In this document: positions 27,093-36,346 of the stretch, piece by piece | Layout: each line of letters starts with the position of its first letter | Numbering within the stretch: the first letter of the stretch is position 1 | Source of the DNA: Pseudalkalibacillus berkeleyi | GTDB taxonomy: Bacteria > Bacillota > Bacilli > Bacillales > Fictibacillaceae | DNA: 64,000 nt | NCBI RefSeq assembly: GCF_021608225.1 | Contig: NZ_JAKIJS010000001.1 | Span: 2,542,001-2,606,000, forward strand | Direction of reading: 5' to 3' | Notes under the pieces: generated by a model | Told to the model about the DNA's origin: nothing | The model's input: the letters and a program-made list of their open reading frames with translations, nothing else | Database searches by the model: none | Program-made: the position numbers and the translations under genes

Positions 27093-27116
27093 GGGACAAC
27101 GGTTTCCCGTCATCCC
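27093..27116 (-). terminator. Probable terminator of prfB
   Basis: On the minus strand GGGATGACGG and CCGTTGTCCC pair (10 bp, two G-U) around a GAAA tetraloop, then TATTAGTTTTG. The T-run is interrupted, so it is moderately strong. Confidence 0.6.
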
Positions 27117-27131
27117 CACTTTACACTTCTC

Positions 27132-28233
27132 TTATTTTATTTTTGAACGAAGATAAGCATCAATGAACGGATCAATGTCCCCATCCATGACACCATTGAT
27201 ATTTCCAACCTCTACATTTGTCCGGTGATCTTTAGCCATGCTATAAGGATGGAAGACATATGAACGGATTTGACTGCCCCATCCGATTTCTTTCTGTTCC
27301 CCGCGAATTTCATTGAGCTCAGCTTGTTGCTCTTCAATTCTTCGTTGGTATAGCTTCGCTTTCAACATTTTCATAGCACGATCACGGTTTTTTATCTGTG
27401 AACGTTCCGTTTGGCAAGAAACAACTGTATTCGTTGGGATATGTGTCATTCGAACGGCTGAATCCGTCGTGTTGACATGCTGACCACCAGCTCCACTTGC
27501 ACGATACGTATCAACCTTAATTTCATCTGGCTTTAATTCAATTTCGATATCGTCACTCAGCTCTGGCATAATCTCACATGATACAAATGAAGTATGCCTT
27601 CGACCTGAAGAATCAAACGGTGAAATTCGCACAAGTCGGTGTACACCTTTTTCAGCTTTTAGGTAACCGTACGCATTATGACCTTTAATCGCCAACGTAA
27701 CACTTTTGACTCCTGCTTCATCACCAGGTAGATAGTCTAACGTCTCAACCTTATAGCCTTTATTCTCAGCCCAACGTGTGTACATACGCAATAACATAGA
27801 TGCCCAGTCTTGAGACTCTGTACCACCTGCACCTGGGTGAAGTTCCAAGATGGCATTGTTTTTATCATGCGGCTCACTAAGAAGAAGGGTTAGTTCAAAG
27901 TCTGAAAGCTGTTTAGAGAGCTCTTTCAATTCGTTTTCAAGCTCGCTTTGTAGATCAGCATCCTCTTCCTCTTTCACAAGTTCATAAGAAACTTCTAAGT
28001 TTTCATAGGTTTCGTTCAGCTCATGGAATTCATTAACGACATCTTTCAATCCATTTGCTTCATTAATAACTGTCTGCGCATTGTTTTGATCGTCCCAAAA
28101 ATCAGGAGATGTCATTTGCTCTTCCAAAACAGCAATGCGTGCCTCTTTATTGTCTAAGTCAAAGAGACCCCCTAAAGTCTTGTATTCGTTTCTCCATAGC
28201 CGATAACTCGTGCTTAATCTCCACTAATTCCAT
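27132..28233 (-). CDS. prfB: Peptide chain release factor 2 (programmed +1 frameshift)
   Basis: The full 366-residue protein needs a +1 shift. ATG 28233 follows GAGGAG. Frame 0 gives 24 codons ending GSL, then TGA at 28161-28159. Translation resumes one base later (GAC 28160-28158) through 27132. The shift site is the classic CTT-TGA-C with AGGGGG as an internal Shine-Dalgarno. RF2 recognises UAA and UGA. The SPF anticodon (RISPFDSS) and catalytic GGQ ([10 protein letters not shown]) are present. Length equals B. subtilis RF2. The shift allows autoregulation: low RF2 favours shifting. Confidence 0.97.
28159..28173 (-). promoter_or_regulatory. prfB autoregulatory frameshift site
   Basis: On the minus strand AGGGGG (28173-28168), TCT, CTT (28164-28162) and the in-frame stop TGA (28161-28159), followed by C. 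Spacing between the internal Shine-Dalgarno and CTT is 3 nt, as in other bacterial prfB genes. Confidence 0.96.
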
Positions 28234-28383
28234 AATCGAACTCCTCTTTTATATGGTTGATGTGTCAGTCATCAATTCACAACCGTTGATATGAATGGGT
28301 TGACGATCGGTACCCGACACTTTTTAAGTCATAGAATCTGTTAAATGCAGCAATCACTAACATATCCAAATCATAAAAGAAAA

Positions 28384-28399
28384 CTTGGCAGGGGCCAAG
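28384..28399 (-). terminator. Terminator of secA
   Basis: CTTGGC and GCCAAG pair around a short G/C/A loop. TTTTCTTTTATG follows on the minus strand. It is 20 nt beyond the secA stop, ahead of prfB. Confidence 0.75.
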
Positions 28400-28419
28400 C
28401 CTTCTTTAACTGCTTCTAT

Positions 28420-30927
28420 TTAAGCACCGTGACAGTGCTTATATTTCTTTCCGCTTCCGCAAGGGCAAGGTTCGTTGCGTCCTACCTCGCTGCTTCTACG
28501 CATAGGTTTTTTCTTTTGTTGTTCTTGTGCTTTCGGATCGACCGCTTTTCCTTCAGCTACTTTTTCACGTTGTAGATTTTGCTCTACTTGAGCCTTCATG
28601 ACATAAGTAGAAACCTCTTCTTCAATCGCTTCAACCATTGCTTCGAACATTTGGAAACCTTCGAATTGGTATTCACGTAATGGATCATTTTGACCATAAG
28701 CACGTAAATGGATTCCTTGTCGGAGTTGATCCATCGCATCAATGTGATCCATCCACTTTCGGTCAACTGAGCGAAGAACGATTACTTTTTCAAACTCACG
28801 CATTTGTTCTGGCTCAAGCTCAGATTCTTTACGATCATACTCTTCCTTCACTTTTGCTAAGAACACTTCAACAATTTCTTCACGTTCTTTACCTTTTATG
28901 TCGTTAACAGTTACGACCCCATCGTTCAAGAACGTACCCTTTGCATAATCGATAATCGCTTGTAGGTCCCAATCCTCTTGAACCTCTTCTTCCGGTGTAT
29001 GTGCAGCTACAATTCGCTCTACAGTAGAATGAATCATACGCTCCACAATTTCACGTAAGTTTTCAGATTCCAACACTTCAGCACGCTGTGCATATATAAT
29101 CTCACGTTGTTGACGCATGACGTCATCATATTGGAGCAACTGCTTACGTGCATCATAGTTATGACCTTCCACTCGTTTTTGGGCAGTTTCAACGGCTTTC
29201 GTCACCATTTTACTTTCAAGTGGTTGATCTTCCTCCATTCCGAGGCGATCCATCATCGCAATCATATTATCTGAAGCGAATCGACGCATCAATTCATCTT
29301 CCATTGAAATATAAAATTGGGAAGAACCTGGATCCCCTTGACGACCAGCACGTCCACGTAACTGATTATCAATACGTCGGGATTCATGACGCTCGGTACC
29401 TACAATGTGAAGTCCACCCAGTTCTAATACACCTTCGCCAAGCTTGATGTCCGTACCACGACCCGCCATGTTCGTAGCGATTGTAACGGCACCTTTTTGC
29501 CCAGCGTCTTCAATGATCTGCGCTTCTCGACCATGGTTCTTCGCATTCAAGACGTTATGAGGTACGCCTTTTTTCTTAAGTAATGTTGCAATTAATTCAG
29601 ACGTCTCAACCGCAACCGTACCGACAAGAACAGGCTGTCCCTTTTTATGGCGTTCAGCAATTTCATTTACAACTGCTCTATACTTACCTTCTTGTGTTTT
29701 ATAAATATGATCCGCATTATCTAAACGCGCAATCGGTCTGTTCGTTGGAATCACAACAACATTCATATTATAAATGTTACGGAATTCCTCTTCTTCCGTT
29801 TTCGCTGTACCTGTCATCCCTGAAAGCTTATTGTACATACGGAAGAAGTTCTGGAACGTAATCGTCGCAAGTGTCATCGATTCACGTTGGATTTGCAAGC
29901 CTTCCTTCGCTTCAATCGCCTGGTGCAATCCATCACTATAGCGACGGCCTGCCATTAAGCGACCTGTAAATGGATCGACAATGACTACATCGCCATCTTG
30001 TACAACGTAATCTGTATCGCGATGCATGACGACATGCGCTCGTAACGCTTGGTTGATGTGATGGTTGATGGAAACGTTCGAAACGTCGAACAAGTTCTCA
30101 ACACTGAAAAAGCTTTCAGCCTTAGACATACCTTCTTCTGTAAGCTGAACATTTTTCGTTTTAATATCAAACGTATAATCCACATCAATTTTCAATTGGT
30201 GAATGAATTGATTCGCAATCCGATATAGCTCAGTCGATTTCGCAGCATTCCCTGAAATAATTAAAGGCGTTCGCGCTTCATCAATTAAAATCGAGTCAAC
30301 CTCATCGACAATTGCAAAGTTCAACGGGCGCTGTACCATTTCTTCCTTATAAAGCACCATGTTGTCACGGAGATAATCGAACCCTAGCTCATTGTTCGTC
30401 GCATACGTAATGTCAGCTGCATAGGCTTCTTTCTTTTCTTCTTTCGAAAGTCCAGTTACATTCAAGCCGACACTCAAGCCAAGGAAGTTATATAGCTGAC
30501 CCATCTCCTCGGCGTCACGTGCTGCTAAGTATTCGTTGACTGTAACAACATGAACACCTTTACCAGTCAGCGCATTCAAATAGACCGGCATAGTCGCGAC
30601 CAACGTCTTACCTTCACCGGTTTTCATTTCTGAAATATTACCTTCGTGTAGTGAAACAGCACCCATAATCTGTACAGGGTACGGTCTCATCCCAAGCACG
30701 CGAGTCGCTGCTTCTCGAACGACTGCAAATGCCTCAATTAAAATGTCATCTAGCTTCTCCCCGTTATCTAAACGAGATTTGAATTCCTCTGTTTTTGCTT
30801 TTAACTGTTCATCTGACAGCTTTTCCATCTCTGGTGCGAACGTTTCAACCTCATCCGCATACTTTTGTAGACGAGAAATTTGACGCTCATTACCACTTGG
30901 AAAAATCTTTTTTAACATACCGATCAT
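28420..30927 (-). CDS. secA: Preprotein translocase ATPase SecA
   Basis: 835 residues (B. subtilis SecA 841). Walker A is [14 protein letters not shown] and the DEAD-type motif is [20 protein letters not shown]. The second helicase domain has [11 protein letters not shown] and [11 protein letters not shown]. The C-terminal zinc-binding SecB/membrane tail [15 protein letters not shown] is intact. SecA pushes unfolded preproteins through SecYEG. ATG 30927 follows GAGGTG. It precedes prfB, as in B. subtilis. Confidence 0.98.
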   Translation of the reverse strand: MIGMLKKIFPSGNERQISRLQKYADEVETFAPEMEKLSDEQLKAKTEEFKSRLDNGEKLDDILIEAFAVVREAATRVLGMRPYPVQIMGAVSLHEGNISEMKTGEGKTLVATMPVYLNALTGKGVHVVTVNEYLAARDAEEMGQLYNFLGLSVGLNVTGLSKEEKKEAYAADITYATNNELGFDYLRDNMVLYKEEMVQRPLNFAIVDEVDSILIDEARTPLIISGNAAKSTELYRIANQFIHQLKIDVDYTFDIKTKNVQLTEEGMSKAESFFSVENLFDVSNVSINHHINQALRAHVVMHRDTDYVVQDGDVVIVDPFTGRLMAGRRYSDGLHQAIEAKEGLQIQRESMTLATITFQNFFRMYNKLSGMTGTAKTEEEEFRNIYNMNVVVIPTNRPIARLDNADHIYKTQEGKYRAVVNEIAERHKKGQPVLVGTVAVETSELIATLLKKKGVPHNVLNAKNHGREAQIIEDAGQKGAVTIATNMAGRGTDIKLGEGVLELGGLHIVGTERHESRRIDNQLRGRAGRQGDPGSSQFYISMEDELMRRFASDNMIAMMDRLGMEEDQPLESKMVTKAVETAQKRVEGHNYDARKQLLQYDDVMRQQREIIYAQRAEVLESENLREIVERMIHSTVERIVAAHTPEEEVQEDWDLQAIIDYAKGTFLNDGVVTVNDIKGKEREEIVEVFLAKVKEEYDRKESELEPEQMREFEKVIVLRSVDRKWMDHIDAMDQLRQGIHLRAYGQNDPLREYQFEGFQMFEAMVEAIEEEVSTYVMKAQVEQNLQREKVAEGKAVDPKAQEQQKKKPMRRSSEVGRNEPCPCGSGKKYKHCHGA

Positions 30928-31075
30928 GAAGTTAGCACCTCTATTTACAAATCAAATGATTTTTTGAAAATTCTTCTAACTTTAGTCCATGCTTTATTTT
31001 AACAGTTTGCAACAGGAAGAACAAGAATTCAAGGCATATCCACCATGCGTAGATGCTGATTTTTTCCATATAAAA

Positions 31076-31100
31076 AGACGCAGTCATTACGACTGCGTCT
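31076..31100 (-). terminator. Terminator of hpf
   Basis: AGACGCAGTC and GACTGCGTCT, perfect 10-bp stem, 5-nt loop, then TTTTTATATGG on the minus strand. Confidence 0.94.
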
Positions 31101-31119
31101 CCCGTGCTTTCATATTTGT

Positions 31120-31704
31120 TTATTCGATATCCGGAGCAATTAGCCCGTACCTACCGTCTTTACGTTTGTACACGACGTTCGTTTCTCCAGATTCAGCATG
31201 AGAGAATACGAAGAAGTTGTGTCCTAGCATATCCATTTGAAGGATCGCTTCCTGTGTATCCATCGGCTTTAAGTCAAAACGCTTATTACGAACAACTTGG
31301 AAGTCATCCTCTTCCTCTTCTTCCTCAAGAAGAGTGGTTGTAGTAGCAGGTGCTGCACTAGGTGCACCATTGCCATTTGCAAACGCGAATTTGATCGCGC
31401 CACCCTGTCTAAATTTACGATTTACTTTTGTTTTGTGTTTGCGGATTTGTCTTTCCAGTTTTTCAACCACTAAATCTATTGCAGCATACATGTCGTCATG
31501 AGACTCCTCTGCACGTAATAACAACCCTGGCATAGGAATCGTTACCTCGACAAGCTGCTCATTATTGAACACCTTTAGGTTGATGTAAACATCTGAGTTT
31601 GGAGTACCATCAAAATAACGTTCTAGCTTTCTTACCTTCTTTTCGGAGTAACTCCTTAGTGCTGGTGTTACCTCAATATTTTCTCCACGAATGTTAAAGT
31701 TCAT
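31120..31704 (-). CDS. hpf: Long-form ribosome hibernation promoting factor HPF
   Basis: 194 residues. The N-terminal S30AE domain (about 1-100, MNFNIRGENIEVTPALRSY) binds the small subunit. A variable Ala/Glu-rich linker follows. The C-terminal dimerisation domain (about 133-190, RNKRFDLKPMDTQEAILQMD) makes 100S ribosome dimers. This is YvyD of B. subtilis, induced by sigma-B and sigma-H; a sigma-B-like promoter is seen here as well. The gene stands between the flagellar genes and secA. Confidence 0.95.
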   Translation of the reverse strand: MNFNIRGENIEVTPALRSYSEKKVRKLERYFDGTPNSDVYINLKVFNNEQLVEVTIPMPGLLLRAEESHDDMYAAIDLVVEKLERQIRKHKTKVNRKFRQGGAIKFAFANGNGAPSAAPATTTTLLEEEEEEDDFQVVRNKRFDLKPMDTQEAILQMDMLGHNFFVFSHAESGETNVVYKRKDGRYGLIAPDIE

Positions 31705-31742
31705 GAAAGACTCCTCCTTTCGGTGTTTATATATATTTCGCT

Positions 31743-31769
31743 ATACCCCTTAACAATTCCTCCATAAAC
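31743..31769 (-). promoter_or_regulatory. Sigma-B-type promoter of hpf
   Basis: GTTTAT (31769-31764) and GGGTAT (31748-31743) with a 15-nt spacer, near the GTTTAA/GGGTAT consensus. The expected start is about 30 nt before the hpf ATG. Conservation with the known sigma-B control of yvyD supports it. Confidence 0.65.
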
Positions 31770-32011
31770 ATAAAAGTAAATCTAAAAATTCTGACAATAT
31801 TTTTAACATTTAAGTAATATTGAGGAATTTAAGGAAAATAGCGCTATATAAAGGGAAACACGCGAGTTTCATGCCACCGCAATGACATGTTACAGAGATT
31901 ATTCGACAAATCCTCATACTAGCTGTAGAGGTCTTTCGATGGATATATTAAGAAAATGTAAATTGGGGAAATTGTACAGGATTAAAGGAGTGAACACGAT
32001 CCAGATAAATT
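31770..32011. other. Intergenic region between cold-shock gene and hpf
   Basis: No coding frame with a ribosome site. It may contain further hpf promoters such as a sigma-H site, but none is clear. Confidence 0.4.
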
Positions 32012-32042
32012 AGAAAACCCGCTCCTATATATAGAAGCGGGG
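32012..32042 (-). terminator. Terminator of the cold-shock gene
   Basis: CCCGCTCC and the mirror AAGCGGG enclose a TATATATA loop; TTTTCTAATTT follows on the minus strand. Confidence 0.85.
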
Positions 32043-32080
32043 GCTTGCTATTAATTCAAATTCTCAAAAAGGAATGTGAA

Positions 32081-32278
32081 TTAAAGCTTTGTTACGTTTG
32101 ATGCTTGAGGTCCACGGTTGCCTTCTACAACTTCAAACTCAACGTCTTGGCCTTCTTCAAGAGTTTTGAAGCCTTCAGACTCGATAGCAGAATAGTGTAC
32201 AAAAACGTCGTCTTGTCCTTCTACCTCGATAAATCCGAAGCCCTTTTCTGCATTAAACCATTTTACTTTTCCTTGCAT
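32081..32278 (-). CDS. Cold-shock protein (CspB family)
   Basis: 65 residues from ATG 32278 ([19 protein letters not shown]), the standard Csp start; an in-frame GTG at 32287 would add three residues. RNP1 (KGFGFIE) and RNP2 (VFVHYSAI) are intact. It is a five-stranded OB-fold RNA chaperone that melts mRNA structures. It has its own promoter and terminator. Confidence 0.95.
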   Translation of the reverse strand: MQGKVKWFNAEKGFGFIEVEGQDDVFVHYSAIESEGFKTLEEGQDVEFEVVEGNRGPQASNVTKL

Positions 32279-32311
32279 GTAATTCACATTCCTTTCGTAT
32301 TCAAGAAATCA

Positions 32312-32327
32312 TGTGGAAAATTCCACA
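32312..32327 (-). promoter_or_regulatory. 16-bp palindrome at the 5' end of the csp transcript
   Basis: TGTGGAAAATTCCACA is a perfect palindrome. It starts where transcription from the predicted promoter should begin, so the mRNA would open with a hairpin, possibly stabilising it; a regulator site is an alternative. Confidence 0.6.
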
Positions 32328-32332
32328 ATAAA

Positions 32333-32362
32333 AGTATACAATGTGACAACCTTTAGAGTCAA
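32333..32362 (-). promoter_or_regulatory. Sigma-A promoter of the cold-shock gene
   Basis: TTGACT (32362-32357) and TATACT (32338-32333) with an 18-nt spacer, each differing from consensus by one base. Confidence 0.75.
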
Positions 32363-32417
32363 CATTCCGGAAATGATTAGTAAAATGTGACCAAAAGTCG
32401 GACAACCTACAACCTTA

Positions 32418-32442
32418 TTCTAATACGTCAAGAGTATTAGAA
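32418..32442 (-). terminator. Weak hairpin downstream of pcp
   Basis: TTCTAATAC and GTATTAGAA form a 9-bp AT-rich stem just past the pcp stop. No T-run follows, so termination is uncertain. Confidence 0.4.
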
Positions 32443-32446
32443 ACAC

Positions 32447-33052
32447 TTACACAGCAAGGGTTTTGATGGCCGCTTCTACTGCTTTTTGGATGGTCGGCAA
32501 TGGCCATGCCGGGAGACTTTCCTCACCAATAGAAAGTTCAAATGAAGCTGGTACATGGATGAACCCAGCAGGCATTTTTAGGTCCCTTTTGTCCAGTTCA
32601 TGGAGCAATAAATACATGACATTATTGCATAAATATGTACCCGCACTGTTTGAAATTGCAGTCGGGATCCTTTCTTCATGAAGATGATCTACGATCTGCC
32701 GTATCGGTAAAGTGGAAAAATAAGCAGCAGGACCACCTTCAACTATGACTTCATCTACTGGCGTTTGTCCTGCATTGTCCTTAACACCATCGTTCACATT
32801 AATCGCGACCCGTTCAGGAGTAATTTTGTTCCGACCCGCTGCAAGCCCTAACGCAATGACAGCATCTGGCTCAATTTCTTTTAAGTGAGTTAATAGTTGT
32901 GGAGCTGCCTCATCAAAAACAACAGGTAAAACTCGGCCGACAACCTCAAACTCTCCCACTCGCTTCCCATCTAAATTTCGAACGATCGATTCAGTTGGAT
33001 TCATTGCGTGATCAAGAAACGGTTCAAAACCAGTTAATAATAACTTTTTCAT
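32447..33052 (-). CDS. pcp: Pyrrolidone-carboxylate peptidase (pyroglutamyl peptidase I)
   Basis: 201 residues, typical family C15 length. The triad is Glu80 (ITPERVA), Cys142 (AGTYLCN) and His166 (GFIHVP). It removes N-terminal pyroglutamate from peptides in the cytoplasm. AGGAGGATTTTT precedes ATG 33052. In B. subtilis pcp lies elsewhere, so here it has entered the flagellar-secA interval. Confidence 0.95.
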   Translation of the reverse strand: MKKLLLTGFEPFLDHAMNPTESIVRNLDGKRVGEFEVVGRVLPVVFDEAAPQLLTHLKEIEPDAVIALGLAAGRNKITPERVAINVNDGVKDNAGQTPVDEVIVEGGPAAYFSTLPIRQIVDHLHEERIPTAISNSAGTYLCNNVMYLLLHELDKRDLKMPAGFIHVPASFELSIGEESLPAWPLPTIQKAVEAAIKTLAV

Positions 33053-33064
33053 AAAAATCCTCCT

Positions 33065-33097
33065 ATAAAAAAGAAGCCGATATTTTTCGTCCGGCTC
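33065..33097 (-). terminator. Terminator after the fliT-linked gene
   Basis: AGCCG and CGGCT arms with a T-rich loop; TTCTTTTTTATAGG follows on the minus strand. It closes the flaG-fliD-fliS-fliT unit. Confidence 0.78.
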
Positions 33098-33105
33098 CTT
33101 TCATT

Positions 33106-33495
33106 CTAATGCTGTATGTATGGTTTAAACGTCACGTCGAGAATTTCCTTCCAAGCAGAAAAGGCAGGAATCAATCGATTCAGAACTACACGCTTGCGCT
33201 CTGTTTCAAGCTCATAAACCTTTTCTAAGTCAGCAACTATGCTTATCACTGTATCAAATTTTTGTATATCATTGAGAATGGTAGTCTCATTTTTGAACAG
33301 CTCATTCATCAATTGGTTCGTTTTTTCAAACTGAGTAAAAGCGAGGAAAACATCTCCAAGCATCCGATCGCCTTCAAACCACTTTTCTAACTGATATTGT
33401 TCTTCTACATAATCAAAGCCTTCTTCAACGACTGTCAACAAATGTGAGTATTGGATCATCATTTCATGTTGATTATTATCTAAATTGTACATCAT
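33106..33495 (-). CDS. Uncharacterised 129-residue helical protein coupled to fliT
   Basis: The start ATG 33495 lies 3 nt after the fliT stop; AGGAAGTAG within the fliT end serves as ribosome site. The protein is acidic, predicted mainly helical, with many aromatic residues (EEGFDYVEEQYQLEKWFEGD) and no signal peptide or membrane helix. I do not recognise the family. Its place as last gene of flaG-fliD-fliS-fliT, before the terminator, suggests a flagellar chaperone or regulator; that is inference from context. Confidence 0.7.
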   Translation of the reverse strand: MMYNLDNNQHEMMIQYSHLLTVVEEGFDYVEEQYQLEKWFEGDRMLGDVFLAFTQFEKTNQLMNELFKNETTILNDIQKFDTVISIVADLEKVYELETERKRVVLNRLIPAFSAWKEILDVTFKPYIQH

Positions 33496-33498
33496 AAC

Positions 33499-33849
33499 CT
33501 ACTTCCTTTTATCAAAGAACATGCCATCAGCACGATTGGTTTGATAAGGGTTGGCGTATTTCGTGTTATTCGTCCGCTTCGTCTGGATCTTCATTAATTG
33601 CATTTTAATATGCTTCATTTGATCGTTCAGATAAGGTTGGATCAGCTTGTTAATTTCAACGAGCTGTTTACCCAACTCCTTTTCCTTATCTGTATAATCC
33701 CCCGACAAACGCTCAATCAGCTTCTGACGATATTCCATATATTGATTTAATTCATCAAGATAGTCTTCAGGCTCATCCTCTGGCAATCCCTTTTGCACAT
33801 GATCATATAGCTTTTCGGTATGCTCCAGCAATTCCTGAACTTGGCTCAT
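33499..33849 (-). CDS. fliT: Flagellar chaperone FliT
   Basis: 116 residues from ATG 33849, which overlaps the fliS stop (TAATG); longer in-frame starts would run inside fliS. B. subtilis FliT has 113. Helical, with EYRQKLIERLSGDYTDKEKELG typical of the family. It is expected to bind the filament-cap protein FliD before export. Confidence 0.85.
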   Translation of the reverse strand: MSQVQELLEHTEKLYDHVQKGLPEDEPEDYLDELNQYMEYRQKLIERLSGDYTDKEKELGKQLVEINKLIQPYLNDQMKHIKMQLMKIQTKRTNNTKYANPYQTNRADGMFFDKRK

Positions 33850-34256
33850 TAAGCTTGTCCACCCATCCCATAATTTGCTTTTCGATTTTGTTGAATAACT
33901 TCCTTCCATGTGTCACGGAATTCCGTTGTGATGCCCTCAACTTCTTCAATAATGGTCACATCATTTTTCACGTTCGCATCAATCAAACGACGATTCATGT
34001 AATCGTACATCTGCATCATCTGTTTTCCAACAGCTACATCTGTATTCAATGTCACCATCAGCTCTTGAATGATCTTTTGAGCCTTTTGCAAGTTGATATT
34101 CTTTTCTTCAACTTTTCCAGCTTCAATTCCTGCTTTTGCTTGTTTTAAGAACTTTAAGCATCCATTATAAAGCATGAGAGTAAGTTCACCTGGTGATGCT
34201 GTCCCCACAGAATTTTGTTGGTAAGTTTGATATGCATTAAGAGACATTGTAATCAA
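33849..34256 (-). CDS. fliS: Flagellin export chaperone FliS
   Basis: 135 residues from TTG 34256, with AGGAG 5 nt upstream; ATG 34247 (MSLNAYQTYQQNSVG) is the alternative and matches family starts, but its spacing is 14 nt. The motif SPGELTLMLYNGCLKFL is the FliS signature. FliS binds the C-terminal helix of flagellin and keeps it unfolded, and in B. subtilis also helps FliW release. Both C-termini predicted for hag here keep the end that FliS contacts. Confidence 0.92.
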   Translation of the reverse strand: MITMSLNAYQTYQQNSVGTASPGELTLMLYNGCLKFLKQAKAGIEAGKVEEKNINLQKAQKIIQELMVTLNTDVAVGKQMMQMYDYMNRRLIDANVKNDVTIIEEVEGITTEFRDTWKEVIQQNRKANYGMGGQA

Positions 34257-34279
34257 AACAACTCCTTATATTTTCGCGG

Positions 34280-35839
34280 TTACTGTCCGCCGCCAAATTG
34301 ATTCATCAAGAACATTGACTGTTGGTTCATACGACTAATTGCCTTTTCCATTGCGGTAAACTGACTCCAATAACGATCTTCAATACCTGTCAATCGACGT
34401 TCAAAGTCAGTAATTCTTGAATCCAAGTCGGTAAGATCTCTTCCCATAGTGAACTGCGCGTTTGTTTTTAGTGAGTTTCCCGCTTTTGATTCGATTTTAT
34501 CAATTGTTTCATCAATCGAGTCACGTAGTCTTCTCGCAATCCCTTTTTCACTCGTAGTCGCACCATTACTCATGAACATTTGGTAAATGGCATCCGGATC
34601 GTCTTGAATCGCTGCCCGAAGTTTATCCTCAGTAATGATGAGCTTACCACGGTCTAAATAATTGGAGGAGGTTTTTATACCAATTTCAGAGAGCTGGTCG
34701 TACTTTGTAGATACATTTGCACCTGTTACTTGAGAGTAAAGATTAGATCGCATATTGTTCAAACCACTGTTGAGAATTGAGTCGTTTCGAAGCATTCCGC
34801 TTCTTGCCTTCTCTTCCCAAAGCTCGACTTCCCTTTCAGACAAGTCTTCCTTTTGTTTAGCCGTTAAAGGAGGGAAATCTCGATAACGATCTTCTTTCAC
34901 TTCACCATTAATCTTTTCAATGGTTTCATTATATTTATCGACGAACTTAACGATTTTATCAAGAATTGAATCGGTATTTTGAGAAACAGAAATGTTCACA
35001 TCGGAAGTGGTCACTTGTTTCAAAGAATACGTCACATCATTGATCGTAAAATCGTTCGTTTTCCGAGTAGTGGCAAAACCGTTATATTCAAATGACGCAT
35101 CTTTACCTACGGTTTTTCCAGTAAGGTCAGAACCAGTGGTAGCATTACTAAATCCAAGTGCTTGGAAGAAATCTCTCGTGGTATCATCCTTCATATTCAG
35201 TTGTGCGCCATTCCCAGTGTTTTTCATCGTAAGTACAACTTTGTTCGTTGCTTCATCGTAAAATGCTGAAACGCCTAATGATGTATGTGAATTGATTTTT
35301 GACATGACATCATTAATTGAATCAGTAGAAGGATCAATATCTAAGGTAATATCACTTGCAGCTGATTCACCAGGTTTCATGACACTTAAAGATAACGTGA
35401 ACGGACTCGCAAAAGTTTTATCGGCCCCACCAACAGTGAAAGTAACGTCTTGAAGGTTCGTATCTCCACCAACAACTGCACCATTCTTATCTGTAACTGT
35501 TGCTTCAGAACTATACATTGCAGCTTTTGCTAATTGATTTACCTTTATAGATGTATTTGTCGCAACAGCACTGTTGCCTGCTTTAGCAGAAACTGAGGCT
35601 TGATCAGAGCTTGTTACAGACTTTGATAAATAAGTACTTTGTCGGAATACACCGTCAAAAATATGTTTGTCAAAGTCTTTCAAGAGCTTATTCATTTCAC
35701 GATAGTCATCGCGTTTCCATTCCAGTAATTGCTTATCTTGATTCATTTTATCTAATGGAATTCGTTCCGATTTCATTAAGTCACTTACAAGCTGATCAAT
35801 ATCCATCCCACTTGCTAGTCCGCCTATTCGCATGCCCAA
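34280..35839 (-). CDS. fliD: Flagellar filament cap FliD
   Basis: 519 residues. The N-terminal D0 (MRIGGLASGMDIDQLVSDLM) and C-terminal coiled coil are family hallmarks; the middle domains are Ser/Thr-rich. Start is TTG 35839, supported by AGGTGA 6 nt upstream; ATG 35833 is possible. It caps the filament so that flagellin subunits fold in place. Second gene after flaG. Confidence 0.93.
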   Translation of the reverse strand: MGMRIGGLASGMDIDQLVSDLMKSERIPLDKMNQDKQLLEWKRDDYREMNKLLKDFDKHIFDGVFRQSTYLSKSVTSSDQASVSAKAGNSAVATNTSIKVNQLAKAAMYSSEATVTDKNGAVVGGDTNLQDVTFTVGGADKTFASPFTLSLSVMKPGESAASDITLDIDPSTDSINDVMSKINSHTSLGVSAFYDEATNKVVLTMKNTGNGAQLNMKDDTTRDFFQALGFSNATTGSDLTGKTVGKDASFEYNGFATTRKTNDFTINDVTYSLKQVTTSDVNISVSQNTDSILDKIVKFVDKYNETIEKINGEVKEDRYRDFPPLTAKQKEDLSEREVELWEEKARSGMLRNDSILNSGLNNMRSNLYSQVTGANVSTKYDQLSEIGIKTSSNYLDRGKLIITEDKLRAAIQDDPDAIYQMFMSNGATTSEKGIARRLRDSIDETIDKIESKAGNSLKTNAQFTMGRDLTDLDSRITDFERRLTGIEDRYWSQFTAMEKAISRMNQQSMFLMNQFGGGQ

Positions 35840-35851
35840 TTTCTATCACCT

Positions 35852-36208
35852 CTATATCTTTTCGTCTACAACAATCCCGACAAGCTCCGCCATAGCCGCG
35901 TACATATCTAAAAATTTTCGATCTGGTATCTCACGGACCACTTCATTCGTTTGATCATCCACTACTTGCACATAATATTCATCTGACTGTTCATGGAGCT
36001 GGAATTTTAAAGATGTGTGAGTCGGCATCAGAAATTCATTCATACTTGCGATTTTCTCATCAAGTACAGCCTTAGGAATACTCTGCTCTTCTGAATTGTC
36101 CTCTTTCTTTTTCTTTGATTCCTGTTCGTCTCCTTTAAACTTAAGGCCAATAATCCTCTCAAGATGTTGAACACCAGATGTACTTGAACTCACATTCCCT
36201 GTTTCCAT
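35852..36208 (-). CDS. flaG: FlaG family protein (YvyC)
   Basis: 118 residues. The C-terminal half (LKFQLHEQSDEYYVQVVDD, then EVVREIPDRKFLDMYAAM) is the FlaG domain. The N-terminal part is charged and variable. Members influence filament length in several bacteria. ATG 36208 follows GGGGGAG. First gene downstream of a sigma-D promoter. Confidence 0.9.
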   Translation of the reverse strand: METGNVSSSTSGVQHLERIIGLKFKGDEQESKKKKEDNSEEQSIPKAVLDEKIASMNEFLMPTHTSLKFQLHEQSDEYYVQVVDDQTNEVVREIPDRKFLDMYAAMAELVGIVVDEKI

Positions 36209-36243
36209 ACCCGCTCCCCCTAAACAATTATTCTCTATCTCTT

Positions 36244-36270
36244 TTATCGGTAAATAAAGTAGAAACTTAA
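36244..36270 (-). promoter_or_regulatory. Sigma-D promoter of flaG-fliDST
   Basis: TTAA (36270-36267), 15-nt spacer, ACCGATAA (36251-36244). The sigma-D consensus is TAAA-N15-GCCGATAT; this has three of four and six of eight matches. Confidence 0.8.
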
Positions 36271-36302
36271 CAAGCTATTAAGATAATAAAAAACTTATTA
36301 AC

Positions 36303-36334
36303 AAAAAATGGCCGCCTCATTTGAGACGACCATT
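36303..36334 (-). terminator. Terminator of hag, after the distal exon
   Basis: AATGGTCGTCTC and GAGGCGGCCATT pair (12 bp with G-U) around AAAT, followed by TTTTTG on the minus strand. It lies 12 nt past the stop of the downstream exon but almost 400 nt past the first hag stop, evidence that the distal exon is the real gene end. Confidence 0.93.
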
Positions 36335-36346
36335 GTGTAGTAAAAA

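Noticed and set aside
28159-28161. In-frame TGA in prfB as a pseudogene sign
   Set aside because: Shine-Dalgarno-like AGGGGG and CTT-TGA-C show the conserved programmed frameshift.
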